A stretch of DNA of 64,000 nt, taken from the NCBI GenBank assembly GCA_040507225.1, contig JBEVVG010000003.1:62001-126000 (forward strand), read 5' to 3'. The position numbers and the translations under genes were made by a program. This DNA is from Thiodiazotropha sp040507225. Lineage in GTDB: Bacteria; Pseudomonadota; Gammaproteobacteria; Chromatiales; Chromatiaceae. Below are positions 52,403 to 61,427 of this stretch, in pieces. The notes beneath the pieces were generated by a model that made no database searches, was not told the origin of the DNA, and saw only the letters and a list, made by a program, of their open reading frames with translations. Within the stretch, counting starts at the first letter, position 1. Every line of letters starts with the position of its first letter.

Positions 52403-54235
52403 ATGAGCGATCAGGCCAGAGAAACCTACTACGCCCTCTTGACGGAATATGCCGCCCAACAGGAAGAGCTGGCGCTGGTGCAGGCAGCCGATCTCGGCCG
52501 CTCCCTGATGTCGCAGGGTGTACCACCGGAAGAGGTTGCGGACATCCATCAGTCCTGTGTCGAGCGGTTGGGCACACATCAGCCCGATCTGACACTGGAA
52601 AAGGTCGCGCCACTATTGGCACTACCGCTGTATGAAATGCTCATGGCGTACGGCATTGCATTTCGTGAACAGATGGCATACCGGGAAAAGCGTCAGCGGG
52701 CCAATCTGGAAGCGGTCACAGAACAGTCCAGTGATCTGGTAATGATCACCAATACCCATGGTCAGCTTGAATATGTCAACAGGGCCTTCCTCGACACGAC
52801 CGGCTACCGGCTCGAAGAATGTATCGGGCATACGCCGGGAGAACTTGTCGGCAGTGGTCGTGAACCCGTGGCTTTCTACCAGGAGCTATGGGAGACCATC
52901 AAGAATGGTGGCGCCTGGCATGGGCAGGTGGCGGACCGTAAGAAATCCGGTGAACTGTTCGTTCTGGACAGTTCAATTTTTCCCTTGAGGGACTTCAACG
53001 GACTGATTACTCAGTTTGTCAGTATCAGTCGCAATGTCACCCAGCGGGTCGAACTCGAGCGCAGCGTTCAGGAAAAAACCCAGCGCCTTGAAGGCATAGC
53101 GACCCTGGCGGCCGGCATCAATCACGATCTCAATAACCTGCTCGGGATGATCATGGGTTATACGGACCTGCTAAAGGCCGACCCGTCGGGAGATTCGGCC
53201 ATGGCTAATCTTCATCAGATTGGTGTGGCTGCTGAACGGGGCCGGGCACTGGCCGCGAAAACACTTGCATTTACCCGCCAGGATGATGGCCACAGTGAAG
53301 AAACGATTGTTCCGGGGGAGATGATCCATGAGGTGGCCTCACTGCTGCAGGTTACCGCCGGGCATGTGATCAAAATTACCGTGCGTGATGAATCCGTTGA
53401 TGAGGCCGTCAGGATGCAAGCCTCGCAACTGCATCAGTTGTTGATGAACCTTGGCATCAACGCCATCCAGTCGATGGCGCAGGAGGGCGGGGATCTGCTG
53501 ATTACCACGGAGGTGGTGGATCACCTGCCGGCTTTTTTGAATCCGATGCATCAGGAGGGTGAGTTCGTCCTGATTCGGGTGCGTGACAGCGGCCCCGGCA
53601 TCAACCCGGACAATCTCCGAAAAGTCTTCGACCCTTTCTATACCACAAAACAGGATTCGGGGGGCACGGGGCTTGGATTGTCAGTGGTGAGGACGATAAT
53701 TGACCGGTGTGATGGGCGGATTGATGTTTCATCCGTGCAGAATGAATTTACCGAGTTTCGTGTCTACCTGCCGATCGCGGTTAGCGAACACAGTGAGGAA
53801 ACAGAAGGTCCCTTGCCAGGCAAGCTCCCGGAGTCTGACAAGCATAGTAAAACCGTACTGCATGTAGACGACGAGAAGGCGGTGCTGGATCTGGTCGCGC
53901 AACAGTTGGCAAAACGGGGGATTGATATCGTCTCTCTGGAAAGTCCCTGGGACGCCTTGCTCGAGATCCACAAGCATCCGGAGCGCTACTGTGCCCTGAT
54001 TACCGATCTGCAGATGAACGGTATGGATGGGGTCGAGATGGTCGAACGCATCTACAAGCTTGGCCGCACCCTGCCCGTGGTGCTGTGTACGGGAAATCCC
54101 GCAGCCATAGATAGCGAACGCGCCGCCGCCGCCGGTATCAAGAATATCATGCACAAGCCGATAGATATTCATGGGCTTGCAGACCTATTGAAGTCCTGGA
54201 TGGAGGCCGAACCTGAAGACGTTTCGGGTGACTGA
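52403..54235 (+). CDS. Hybrid histidine kinase with an RsbU_N-like N-terminal domain
   Basis: 610 residues. Residues about 1-95 resemble the RsbT-binding N-terminal domain of RsbU: YYALLTEYAAQQEELAL, LGRSLMSQGVPPEEVADIHQ and MAYGIAFREQ align with the Bacillus pattern. A PAS domain follows (about 105-215), then a HisKA helix with His241 in AAGINHDLNNLLG, and an ATPase domain with NAIQSM, DSGPGI and GGTGLGLS. A C-terminal receiver has phospho-Asp535 in ITDLQMNGMDG and KP in HKPID. In RsbU the domain is followed by a PP2C phosphatase, so here the stressosome output appears to be a phosphorelay. It is divergent from rsbR. Confidence 0.85.
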   Translation: MSDQARETYYALLTEYAAQQEELALVQAADLGRSLMSQGVPPEEVADIHQSCVERLGTHQPDLTLEKVAPLLALPLYEMLMAYGIAFREQMAYREKRQRANLEAVTEQSSDLVMITNTHGQLEYVNRAFLDTTGYRLEECIGHTPGELVGSGREPVAFYQELWETIKNGGAWHGQVADRKKSGELFVLDSSIFPLRDFNGLITQFVSISRNVTQRVELERSVQEKTQRLEGIATLAAGINHDLNNLLGMIMGYTDLLKADPSGDSAMANLHQIGVAAERGRALAAKTLAFTRQDDGHSEETIVPGEMIHEVASLLQVTAGHVIKITVRDESVDEAVRMQASQLHQLLMNLGINAIQSMAQEGGDLLITTEVVDHLPAFLNPMHQEGEFVLIRVRDSGPGINPDNLRKVFDPFYTTKQDSGGTGLGLSVVRTIIDRCDGRIDVSSVQNEFTEFRVYLPIAVSEHSEETEGPLPGKLPESDKHSKTVLHVDDEKAVLDLVAQQLAKRGIDIVSLESPWDALLEIHKHPERYCALITDLQMNGMDGVEMVERIYKLGRTLPVVLCTGNPAAIDSERAAAAGIKNIMHKPIDIHGLADLLKSWMEAEPEDVSGD

Positions 54236-54274
54236 GGTTCGTCAGTGAAACGATCAACCTGAAAGAGGCAATCA

Positions 54275-54643
54275 ATGGCAAGTGTAATTGTGATCGATGA
54301 CGAAGCTTCCATGCGGGACACCCTGACCCAGATGCTGATAAGGGACGGCCATTCTGTCGCGACTGCCGAAAATGGCATCAGTGCGATGGAGGCGATACAG
54401 AATCATAACTTCCACTTGGCTATTATCGACATCCTGATGCCGGGTAAGGATGGGATCGAGACCATGGTCGAGCTGAAGAAAATCAGTCCCTCGACAAAAA
54501 TCATCGCCATGTCCGGTGGGCGGCGTAACATCTCCGCTGACTTCAATCTCGATTCTGCCCATTTGCTGGGTGCAGACGGGGTTCTGAAAAAACCCTTCAA
54601 CTGGAATGAACTCCGGCAGGCTCTGGAAGCAGTCTGGAAGTAG
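54275..54643 (+). CDS. Single-domain response regulator
   Basis: 122-residue CheY-like receiver. It has the acidic pair in VIVIDDEAS, the phospho-Asp in LAIIDILMPGKDG, the switch Ser in AMSGG and Lys in LKKPF. No output domain. It follows the RsbU_N hybrid kinase by 39 bases and is probably its phosphorelay partner or the receiver that carries the stressosome signal onward. AAAGAGGC precedes the ATG. Confidence 0.88.
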   Translation: MASVIVIDDEASMRDTLTQMLIRDGHSVATAENGISAMEAIQNHNFHLAIIDILMPGKDGIETMVELKKISPSTKIIAMSGGRRNISADFNLDSAHLLGADGVLKKPFNWNELRQALEAVWK

Positions 54644-54711
54644 TGCCGTTAGCGCCTTGCGGGGTCGGCCATTGAATTGGACAGGCTCTGCGGGAAACTC
54701 CAGGCAGGTTC

Positions 54712-55989
54712 TCAGCGACATACCCGTGCGATGAGCGCATCACCAGACGCCGACAGTTCCAGCAGATCGCAGTTGAGAATCCGGTTCGAAGGGTCCATGC
54801 CCTGCGGCGGTATCAATTCCACACGCAGGTAGTTGGGTGTGTATCCACCCCAACCCTGTTCTTCGGACCCTTCCACCAGCACCTCCACCCGCTGTCCGAT
54901 AAAACGCTCAAGGGTGCGTCGTTTGTGAGTCTCCCCCAGCTGATGCAGGGCCTCGCTGCGGCGACGTTTGAGCTCCCGGCTGACCGGGTCGGGCAGACTG
55001 GCCGCCTTGGTGCCCTGCCTGGGTGAATAGGCGAAGATGTGCAGGTGGCCGAAGCCCAGGGTGTCGACAAACTCCAGAGTCTCCCGCCACTCCGTTTCCG
55101 TCTCACCGGGAAAACCCACGATGATATCCGTGGTGACGTTGAAATCGGCCACCCGCTGGCGGGCCGTGTCCACCAGTTGACGGAATTCGTCGCTGCGGCA
55201 GCGCCGGGACATGCGCCGCAGCACCGAATCCGAGCCGCTTTGCAGTGGCAGGTGCAGATGCGGCATCAGCCGCGGATTGTCGAACAGGCTCCAGAAGGGC
55301 TCGTCCAGTTCCCAGGGTTCGATGGAGCCGATGCGCAGGCGGGGCAACTCGGTGTGTTCCAGGATGAGCGCCACCAGGCGGGTCAGGGAACTCCCGATGT
55401 CGCTGCCGTACCCGCCGATATGCACTCCGGTGAGGACCACTTCCTGAATCCCTTCCTCATGCAGGCGGTTGATCTCTTCTATGATTTCATCTGCCGGACG
55501 ACTCTGCTCCTCGCCCCGGGCCAGGGTCACGATGCAAAAGGTGCAACGGTAGCGGCAACCGTCCTGCACCTTGATGAAGGCCCGCTGGCGACCTCGCTCG
55601 AGCAATCCCGTGGCAGGGGACTCCATGGCGGCTGCCGGCATCAGATGCAGGTCTAGATTCTGTTCGACGAGGTCTACCAGGCGGGTTTTGTCCCGGTTGT
55701 CCACGATCAGGTCCACGCCTTCGATCTGTTGGGTCGCGCCCGGTTCGAGGGTCGCGTAGCAACCGCTCACCACCAGATGTGCCCGGGGGTTTTCCCGGCC
55801 GCTGCGGCCCAGCAGTTTACGCGACTTTCTCACCGCTTCCTGGGTCACCGCACAGGTGTTGACCACCACCAGGTCGGCCTCTTCCGGCCGTTCAGTCATG
55901 CGATGTCCCCGGGCCTGGAATTCCCGGCTCCAGGTCTCCAGTTCCGCTTCGTTGAGGCGACAGCCGAGTGTCTTGAGATGGATGCGCAT
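54712..55989 (-). CDS. mtaB: tRNA t6A37 methylthiotransferase MtaB
   Basis: Radical SAM enzyme that makes ms2t6A at tRNA position 37. It has 425 residues from the ATG at 55989. The N-terminal UPF0004 domain has TLGCRLNEAE and NTCAVTQEA, the radical SAM cluster is CRYRCTFCIV, and a C-terminal TRAM domain is present. GxRLNEAE and the overall length favour MtaB over MiaB. A longer frame to 56076 overlaps the divergent rmuC promoter region. Confidence 0.9.
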   Translation of the reverse strand: MRIHLKTLGCRLNEAELETWSREFQARGHRMTERPEEADLVVVNTCAVTQEAVRKSRKLLGRSGRENPRAHLVVSGCYATLEPGATQQIEGVDLIVDNRDKTRLVDLVEQNLDLHLMPAAAMESPATGLLERGRQRAFIKVQDGCRYRCTFCIVTLARGEEQSRPADEIIEEINRLHEEGIQEVVLTGVHIGGYGSDIGSSLTRLVALILEHTELPRLRIGSIEPWELDEPFWSLFDNPRLMPHLHLPLQSGSDSVLRRMSRRCRSDEFRQLVDTARQRVADFNVTTDIIVGFPGETETEWRETLEFVDTLGFGHLHIFAYSPRQGTKAASLPDPVSRELKRRRSEALHQLGETHKRRTLERFIGQRVEVLVEGSEEQGWGGYTPNYLRVELIPPQGMDPSNRILNCDLLELSASGDALIARVCR

Positions 55990-56143
55990 GGAGTCTCGGG
56001 CCGTTATGGGTTGCAGGGTGACTGTGTTGAGAGCGGCAAAATAATGATTCTGGAGGGCGGATGCAAGCCGATACAACCCTGGTTCCCCCGGGGAAGGATT
56101 GGGGGCTCAGGTTTTGAGCTACCGATTGGGTTATAGTCGGGCC

Positions 56144-57715
56144 ATGGAATGGTGGATGCATATGACAACCGCGCAGCAGGCGATGATCGGAATCGGCTGT
56201 GTCAGCCTCGTATTGATGGCCTGGATCCTGACCTGGCTGGCGCGTCTGCTCGACAATCAACTCAAGGATCAGCAGGCCCGACTGCATCAGCAGCAGGTGC
56301 TGCGGGATCAACTGTTGGAGTTCGAGCGTCGTCTGACCCGGGAGCAGGGGGTATTGCGGGAGTTGCTCTCGGAGCGGATCGCCAAGGGCATGCTGGCTCA
56401 ACAGCGTCTGCTGCACGGTATGCAGCAAGGCCTGCAGGAGCGTTCCGACCGGCAGTTGCAGGCATTGGAACGGCGATTCGCCGAGATGCAGCAATTGCTG
56501 GGGGGCGATGCGAGCCGCCTGCGCCTGGAATTGCTGGAGCAGTTCGAGACCCTGAAACAGGCGGTTGGCGAAAACCTTGCGGATGGCCGTCTGCAGCAGC
56601 AGGAGAAGCTGGCGGAACTGGGGGAGCGACTCAGCGGCTCGCTGCGCGACCACCGGGAGGCGTTCGACGAGCATCAGCTGCAGAGTATGCGGCGCCAGCA
56701 GGAGACCCTGCACGAGGGCATGTCCGAAGTTCGCAAGCAGGTTGCCGAAGCCCTGTCGCAGCACGCGGACAATCTGGGCAAGCGGGTCCTCGGTCTGACC
56801 GAGACCACGGATCAGCGCCTCAAGGAGATCAGCGGTCAGGTTGAAAAGCGTCTCAATGAGGGATTCGAGAAGACCACTGAAACCTTCCAGCAGGTGCTTA
56901 CCCACCTCACCCGCATCGACGAGGCGCAGAAGAAGATTACCGAGTTGTCCAGCAACGTGGTGTCCCTGCAGGAGGTGTTGTCGGACAAGCGCTCCCGTGG
57001 CGCGTTCGGCGAGGTTCAGTTGACCGCCCTGGTGCGCAATGTGATGCCGGAATCGGGATTTGCCCTGCAACACACCCTGAGCAACGGCAAGCGGGCCGAC
57101 TGTGTGCTGTTTCTCCCCGATCCCACCGGAAACGTGGTCATTGACGCCAAGTTTCCGCTCGAGTCCTATCAGCGAATGCTGGATGAGCGGCTGGCCGAGG
57201 CGGACCGGGCTCAGGCCCAGCGGCAGTTTCGCACCGACATCCGCAAGCACATGGACGATATCGCCAGCCGCTACATCATCCCCGGTGAAACCTCCGACGG
57301 CGCGGTCATGTTCATCCCCGCCGAAGCGGTGTTCGCGGAGATTCATGCGCATTTCCCCGACCTGGTGGAGGAGGCCTACCGCAGGCGCGTGTGGCTGGTG
57401 TCGCCGACCACCATGATGGCGATACTCACCACCGCCCGGGCGGTCATGAAGGATGCCGCGACCCGCGAGCAGGTGCACATCATACAGCAGCATCTGCGCG
57501 CCCTGTCCCGGGATTTCGGGCGATTCCAGACGCGCATGGACAATCTGGCCCGGCATATTGGGCAGGCCCATCAGGACGTCAGCGATGTGAATGTCTCCGC
57601 GCGCAAGATCACCTCCCGCTTCGAGAAGATTGAAAAGGTGGAGTTGCAGGAAGCGCCTGAAACGGAACTGCCGGTGTTTCGGAAACGCACGCTGATGCAG
57701 AGCGAGGAGGATTGA
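56144..57715 (+). CDS. rmuC: DNA recombination protein RmuC
   Basis: 523 residues from the ATG at 56144. An N-terminal membrane helix (MIGIGCVSLVLMAWILTWLA) is followed by a long coiled coil to about 270, then the RmuC nuclease-like domain with KRSRGAFGEVQL, ADCVLFLPD, VIDAKFPLE and LVSPTTMMAIL. RmuC limits inversions at short repeats in E. coli. A TTG at 56099 would add 15 residues. The ATG at 56162 is also possible. Confidence 0.9.
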   Translation: MEWWMHMTTAQQAMIGIGCVSLVLMAWILTWLARLLDNQLKDQQARLHQQQVLRDQLLEFERRLTREQGVLRELLSERIAKGMLAQQRLLHGMQQGLQERSDRQLQALERRFAEMQQLLGGDASRLRLELLEQFETLKQAVGENLADGRLQQQEKLAELGERLSGSLRDHREAFDEHQLQSMRRQQETLHEGMSEVRKQVAEALSQHADNLGKRVLGLTETTDQRLKEISGQVEKRLNEGFEKTTETFQQVLTHLTRIDEAQKKITELSSNVVSLQEVLSDKRSRGAFGEVQLTALVRNVMPESGFALQHTLSNGKRADCVLFLPDPTGNVVIDAKFPLESYQRMLDERLAEADRAQAQRQFRTDIRKHMDDIASRYIIPGETSDGAVMFIPAEAVFAEIHAHFPDLVEEAYRRRVWLVSPTTMMAILTTARAVMKDAATREQVHIIQQHLRALSRDFGRFQTRMDNLARHIGQAHQDVSDVNVSARKITSRFEKIEKVELQEAPETELPVFRKRTLMQSEED

Positions 57716-57736
57716 TTCTCAAATTTACGTGATGTG

Positions 57737-57748
57737 CAGGAATTCCTG
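57737..57748. repeat. 12-bp perfect palindrome
   Basis: CAGGAATTCCTG lies 22 bases past the rmuC stop, just before a larger terminator-like hairpin. It may be part of the same transcription end structure. Confidence 0.4.
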
Positions 57749-57756
57749 TCAGGGTG

Positions 57757-57792
57757 AATCCCGGGTTCCTTCTGGGTGGAAGAACCCGGATT
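57757..57792. terminator. Bidirectional terminator between rmuC and the FG-GAP gene
   Basis: AATCCCGGGTTC (57757-57768) pairs with GAACCCGGATT (57782-57792), an 11-bp stem with one bulged C, between convergent genes. Confidence 0.6.
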
Positions 57793-57802
57793 CGTTCAGG
57801 GA

Positions 57803-59281
57803 TTATCGGCGCACTTGGATGCTCACCTGGTCAGAAGACGAGGCGCCGTCATCATCGGTGACGGTCAACGCGAATACCAGGGTGTCGCGCTCGTCGCGGT
57901 GGGTACGGGGTGCCCGAAACATCACAATGCCAGGTGTCGATACCTGGTAGAGATGCACCGGTGTGCCGGAAATCTGCTGCCATGAGTAACCGGTCAGGAT
58001 GCCGTCCGGGTCGTAGGATGAGGTACCGTCCAGAACCACTGCTCGACGGCTGCGGACGTACCGGTCTTCACCTGCGTTGCTGATCGGGGCCTCGTTGGCC
58101 GGTGGTAAGGGCTGATTTCCGTTCAACAAAGTGACCAGCCCGTTGTTGTAATCTGCGATCACGACATCCGCCATCCCGTCACTGTTGATATCGCCCACTG
58201 CAAGACCATGAGGATTGTAGTGGCTCGCGTAGGGGATTGGATAAAGTGCTTCAGCAGCCAACGTGCCATCCGTTAGCTGCTCGTAAACGCCAAGCCTTGA
58301 CCATCCTCCATGCAGCACCAGAATATCGGGGTTTTGGTCGCCGGTTACATCCGCGATGCCCAATGATTCCGGTATGTCGTAGGATACCAGGCTGGTGGGT
58401 TCAGATAGATCGCCTTCAGTGGTTTGGGCGAAGATCGCAATGTGTGAATAGGGAGTGTTTCCTCCGTAGGAAACTGCAACATCAGCCAGGCCGTCATCGT
58501 TGACATCGCCAATGCCGACACCGCGAGTCAATTCATTACCACCCAGATCGTAAAATTCAGCCGCTGAGAAAGTTCCGAAGATATCTTGGGTCAATACGGC
58601 AAGATTATCGTAACTGTAAGACTGGCCGCTCATGACCACGATATCAGTCAGTCCATCATTATTAACATCTCCAAGTTCCAGGTCATCGTAACCGCCGTGT
58701 GGCGCATAGTATGAGTCGGAGAATTCCAATGTTCCGTTGCTGTTCTGTAGAAAAACTCCGACATCAGAACCCGCCCAGCCAATCCCGGCTATGTCGGTCA
58801 GGCCATCCCCGTTCAGGTCACCAGCACGAATTCTGAGTGAGAATGGGGTACTCAAGAAACTATCTGAACTTAAATTTCCAGTCTCGTCCTGGTAAAAAAC
58901 CTCGATTCCAGCGCCTTTTTCCCCGACTATGACATCCATTAATCCGTCATTGTTCATGTCTGCAATGTCTACAGATACCGGGGCACTCACGTAGCTTCCG
59001 GAGGTCGAATATTTCAATGGGGCAGAGAGTGTTCCGTCATCTGCTTGCGAGAAAACGAAAAGTTTGAAGTCGTTGTCCGGATCAAAATAGTAAGAGGTGG
59101 TTAATACCACATCATTGCGCCCGTCGTTGTTGATGTCCCCTATCGCAACCGATTCCGGGTAGGAGCCAATTCCGATGGCCTGGTAGGGGAGGAAATCATC
59201 CATCGCGAGTAGATGCGCGGGTGCTGTAGTCAAGCTGGCTGCAGTACAAACAAACATCCGTATTTTTGATTTCAATATCAT
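57803..59281 (-). CDS. Secreted FG-GAP/VCBS repeat protein with a PKD-like domain
   Basis: 492 residues from the ATG at 59281, with AAAGGAGCGA upstream. A signal peptide is cleaved near APAHLLA. Seven repeats follow, each with a calcium-binding loop: DINNDGRND, DMNNDGLMD, DLNGDGLTD, DVNNDGLTD, DVNDDGLAD, DVTGDQNPD and DINSDGMAD. These form an integrin-like beta-propeller. The last ~95 residues are a PKD-like domain (SNAGEDRYVRSRRAVVLDG, SYDPDG, GYSWQQISG). Likely extracellular; ligand unknown. The sixth repeat departs from the calcium consensus. Confidence 0.88.
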   Translation of the reverse strand: MILKSKIRMFVCTAASLTTAPAHLLAMDDFLPYQAIGIGSYPESVAIGDINNDGRNDVVLTTSYYFDPDNDFKLFVFSQADDGTLSAPLKYSTSGSYVSAPVSVDIADMNNDGLMDVIVGEKGAGIEVFYQDETGNLSSDSFLSTPFSLRIRAGDLNGDGLTDIAGIGWAGSDVGVFLQNSNGTLEFSDSYYAPHGGYDDLELGDVNNDGLTDIVVMSGQSYSYDNLAVLTQDIFGTFSAAEFYDLGGNELTRGVGIGDVNDDGLADVAVSYGGNTPYSHIAIFAQTTEGDLSEPTSLVSYDIPESLGIADVTGDQNPDILVLHGGWSRLGVYEQLTDGTLAAEALYPIPYASHYNPHGLAVGDINSDGMADVVIADYNNGLVTLLNGNQPLPPANEAPISNAGEDRYVRSRRAVVLDGTSSYDPDGILTGYSWQQISGTPVHLYQVSTPGIVMFRAPRTHRDERDTLVFALTVTDDDGASSSDQVSIQVRR

Positions 59282-59322
59282 TTGTCGCTCCTTTAGATTT
59301 CTCATCCATAATGAAAACTAGT

Positions 59323-59339
59323 TGTCACTGCTGGTGACA
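59323..59339. promoter_or_regulatory. 17-bp inverted repeat upstream of the FG-GAP gene
   Basis: TGTCAC (59323-59328) and GTGACA (59334-59339) are exact reverse complements around TGCTG. It lies about 40 bases upstream of the FG-GAP start, where an operator or promoter would be. Confidence 0.35.
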
Positions 59340-59437
59340 TGATCTCTGGTTCAGATGCCGACCGGCACGAACAGTGCCGATCCACCGGTTCGTTGGGAAA
59401 TTTCATCCGTATGTGAGTATTGTGGACTGATCGTCGA

Positions 59438-59818
59438 TCAAAACAGCTCATTCGCCAATCCGTCCTGGTGGTAGCAGCGCCTTTTTTCGATGACCCTGTG
59501 CAGGGCATGTATCAAGCGATCCCGCAAATCGATGGTAGATGGGATTTTACTGAGGAGGATTTGTGGCCCCGAAATCCTCACCTTGATCTTGGCACGACTG
59601 TCATGGACCGCAATAATCTGATGCGCTCTGTGATCGGAAATAACCCGGTTGTGACGAACCAATATACCCGGAATGGACTGTTTGATTCCCGGTGGGTTGG
59701 CGTCATGAGGCCCCAGGTCGATCACCTGTATAGGGATTTTTCCCTGATTCATAATGCGGCAGGCCAAACTGGGTAAAGAGGAAACCAACAATCCGATGGT
59801 TGCAGATGTCATCCTCAT
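59438..59818 (-). CDS. Small putative exported protein
   Basis: 126 residues. AGGAG lies 8 nt upstream of the ATG at 59818. A signal-like N-terminus (MRMTSATIGLLVSSLPSLACR) is followed by a strand-rich region (KIPIQVIDLGPHD, GILVRHNRVISDHRAHQIIAVH, KIKVRISGPQILL). No family recognised. It is upstream of and co-directional with the FG-GAP gene, about 150 bases away. It could be a false frame. Confidence 0.45.
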   Translation of the reverse strand: MRMTSATIGLLVSSLPSLACRIMNQGKIPIQVIDLGPHDANPPGIKQSIPGILVRHNRVISDHRAHQIIAVHDSRAKIKVRISGPQILLSKIPSTIDLRDRLIHALHRVIEKRRCYHQDGLANELF

Positions 59819-60314
59819 TCATCTGGCTCCTGATATAACTGTCCTGTCAGAGCAAAAGTATTGCTTCCCTGTGTCGTAGAGGTGTTATACCTCATCTGTG
59901 AAGAAGATTGTACAGTGATTGGGGTTTGCAGCATCAGAAGCAGGTGCTGTCTCGGACGTCAGGACTTGTAAGTGATCGTTTCACAAACCAATGTCAGGAT
60001 CATCCGTGCCGGGAAAGAGATCAGGGCCTGGGCGTGTCAGATTCACTTCGACGCCGAAGTGTGTGGGCCATGCGCGACACGATATTTACCTGATTTGGCA
60101 GGATCGGTGGTAAGGGTTGGATGATTCCGGGGCCAAACGCTGACCCTGGATGAGTTTTCCCTGCATTCGGGAATATTGCCCTGGAAAGCCTCGGAAAAGT
60201 GGTTATGCTTTGTGAAACAGAAAAATAACACCGCCCCGGGTACTCCGGGAAGGACAGGCTTCGTCGCGGGAAGCGCGTAAATTCAACAAGTTATAGCAAT
60301 ACAGCCGGAATAAG
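59819..60314. other. Intergenic region upstream of the type VI cassette
   Basis: About 500 bases with only short unsupported frames. It should hold the promoter for the DUF2169 gene. I looked for a sigma-54 promoter and did not find one. Confidence 0.45.
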
Positions 60315-61427
60315 ATGCAACTGCTCAACGCCACAGGCATGCCCGCCAGCCTCTGCATGGGAATGCGGCCCGACGGCCGGGAGTTGCTGGTGGTCGTGGT
60401 AAAAGGCACCTTCAACATGCCCTTACAGCATGAGCCCGTCAGCCGGTCGGAGCAGCAGAAGCCGTTGCTAACCGCAGACCAGTTCACTGGCGAGCCCGGT
60501 CTCTCCGCACCCCTCTACGAAACTGACTTCGCCCCCTTCAAGCCCCGTTGTGACGTGCTTCTGAACGGCAGCGCCTACGCCCCGGGCGGCCGCCCCGCAA
60601 CCCGCGTGGAAGTCACCCTGCGGCTGGCCAACCTGTTCAAGTCCTTCGCGGTGACCGGAAACCGTTACTGGGAATCCGGCAATATTGCCATCAGTCCCGG
60701 CTACCCGGGTCTGTTCGAATCCATGCCGATCTCTTACGACCGGGCCTTCGGCGGCGTGGATGACCGGCATGAGAATACCCAGAAGCACGCCGCCTGGCCC
60801 GGCAACCCGGTCGGTGTGGGCTTTCACTATCATCTCTCGCGGGAGTGGGTGGACGGATCGCCGATGCCCAACACGGAAGAACTCAGACGCCCGGTTAGCA
60901 TGCCGGACGGGAGTTATGCCCCCATGGCTCTGGGGCCGGTCGGACGTGGCTGGGAACCCCGTCGCCGCTTGGCCGGCACCTACGACGACGCCTGGCTGGA
61001 GGAGCATTTTCCGTTTCTCCCCCCCGACTTCGACGAGGCCTACTACCAGTCGGCTCCGACCGATCAGCAGATCAATCACCTGCATGGCGGTGAACGGGTG
61101 TTTCTGGAGAACCTCACCCCCCAGGGACAGACCAGTTTCGATCTTCCGCTGATCGATGTCCCGGTGGTGTTTTTCTACCGCAACGGCGAATCGGTCCGGC
61201 AGACCGCGCTGATCGATACCGTGGTGCTGGAGCCGGACGAAGGCGTGTTCACCCTCACCTGGCGTACCCACGTGCCGCTGAAGCGCAATATCTTCGAAAT
61301 CGAGGAGGTGCTGGCCGGACGCAAGACCAAAGCCTGGTGGCGGGCCCGGGAACTGGGCAAGGTCTACTATCCCTCGCTGGCTCATCTGGCGGATGCGAAA
61401 AGGGCGTCCTCGGTGGAGGAGGAGTAA
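60315..61427 (+). CDS. DUF2169 protein, type VI effector adaptor
   Basis: 370 residues. Family features include VVVVKGTFNMP, LSAPLYETDFAPFKPRCDVLLNG, ISYDRAFGGVDDRH, NPVGVGFHYH and PLGPVGRGW-like APMALGPVGRGW. DUF2169 proteins help load PAAR- and VgrG-associated effectors in type VI secretion loci. It is the first gene of a cassette with a ketosynthase-like and a DUF4150 gene. Its stop overlaps the next start by one base (TAATG). Confidence 0.87.
   Translation: MQLLNATGMPASLCMGMRPDGRELLVVVVKGTFNMPLQHEPVSRSEQQKPLLTADQFTGEPGLSAPLYETDFAPFKPRCDVLLNGSAYAPGGRPATRVEVTLRLANLFKSFAVTGNRYWESGNIAISPGYPGLFESMPISYDRAFGGVDDRHENTQKHAAWPGNPVGVGFHYHLSREWVDGSPMPNTEELRRPVSMPDGSYAPMALGPVGRGWEPRRRLAGTYDDAWLEEHFPFLPPDFDEAYYQSAPTDQQINHLHGGERVFLENLTPQGQTSFDLPLIDVPVVFFYRNGESVRQTALIDTVVLEPDEGVFTLTWRTHVPLKRNIFEIEEVLAGRKTKAWWRARELGKVYYPSLAHLADAKRASSVEEE

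Noticed and set aside
59819..60314. Possible sigma-54 promoter for the type VI cassette
   Set aside because: No TGGCAC-N5-TTGC type element was found on reading the region.
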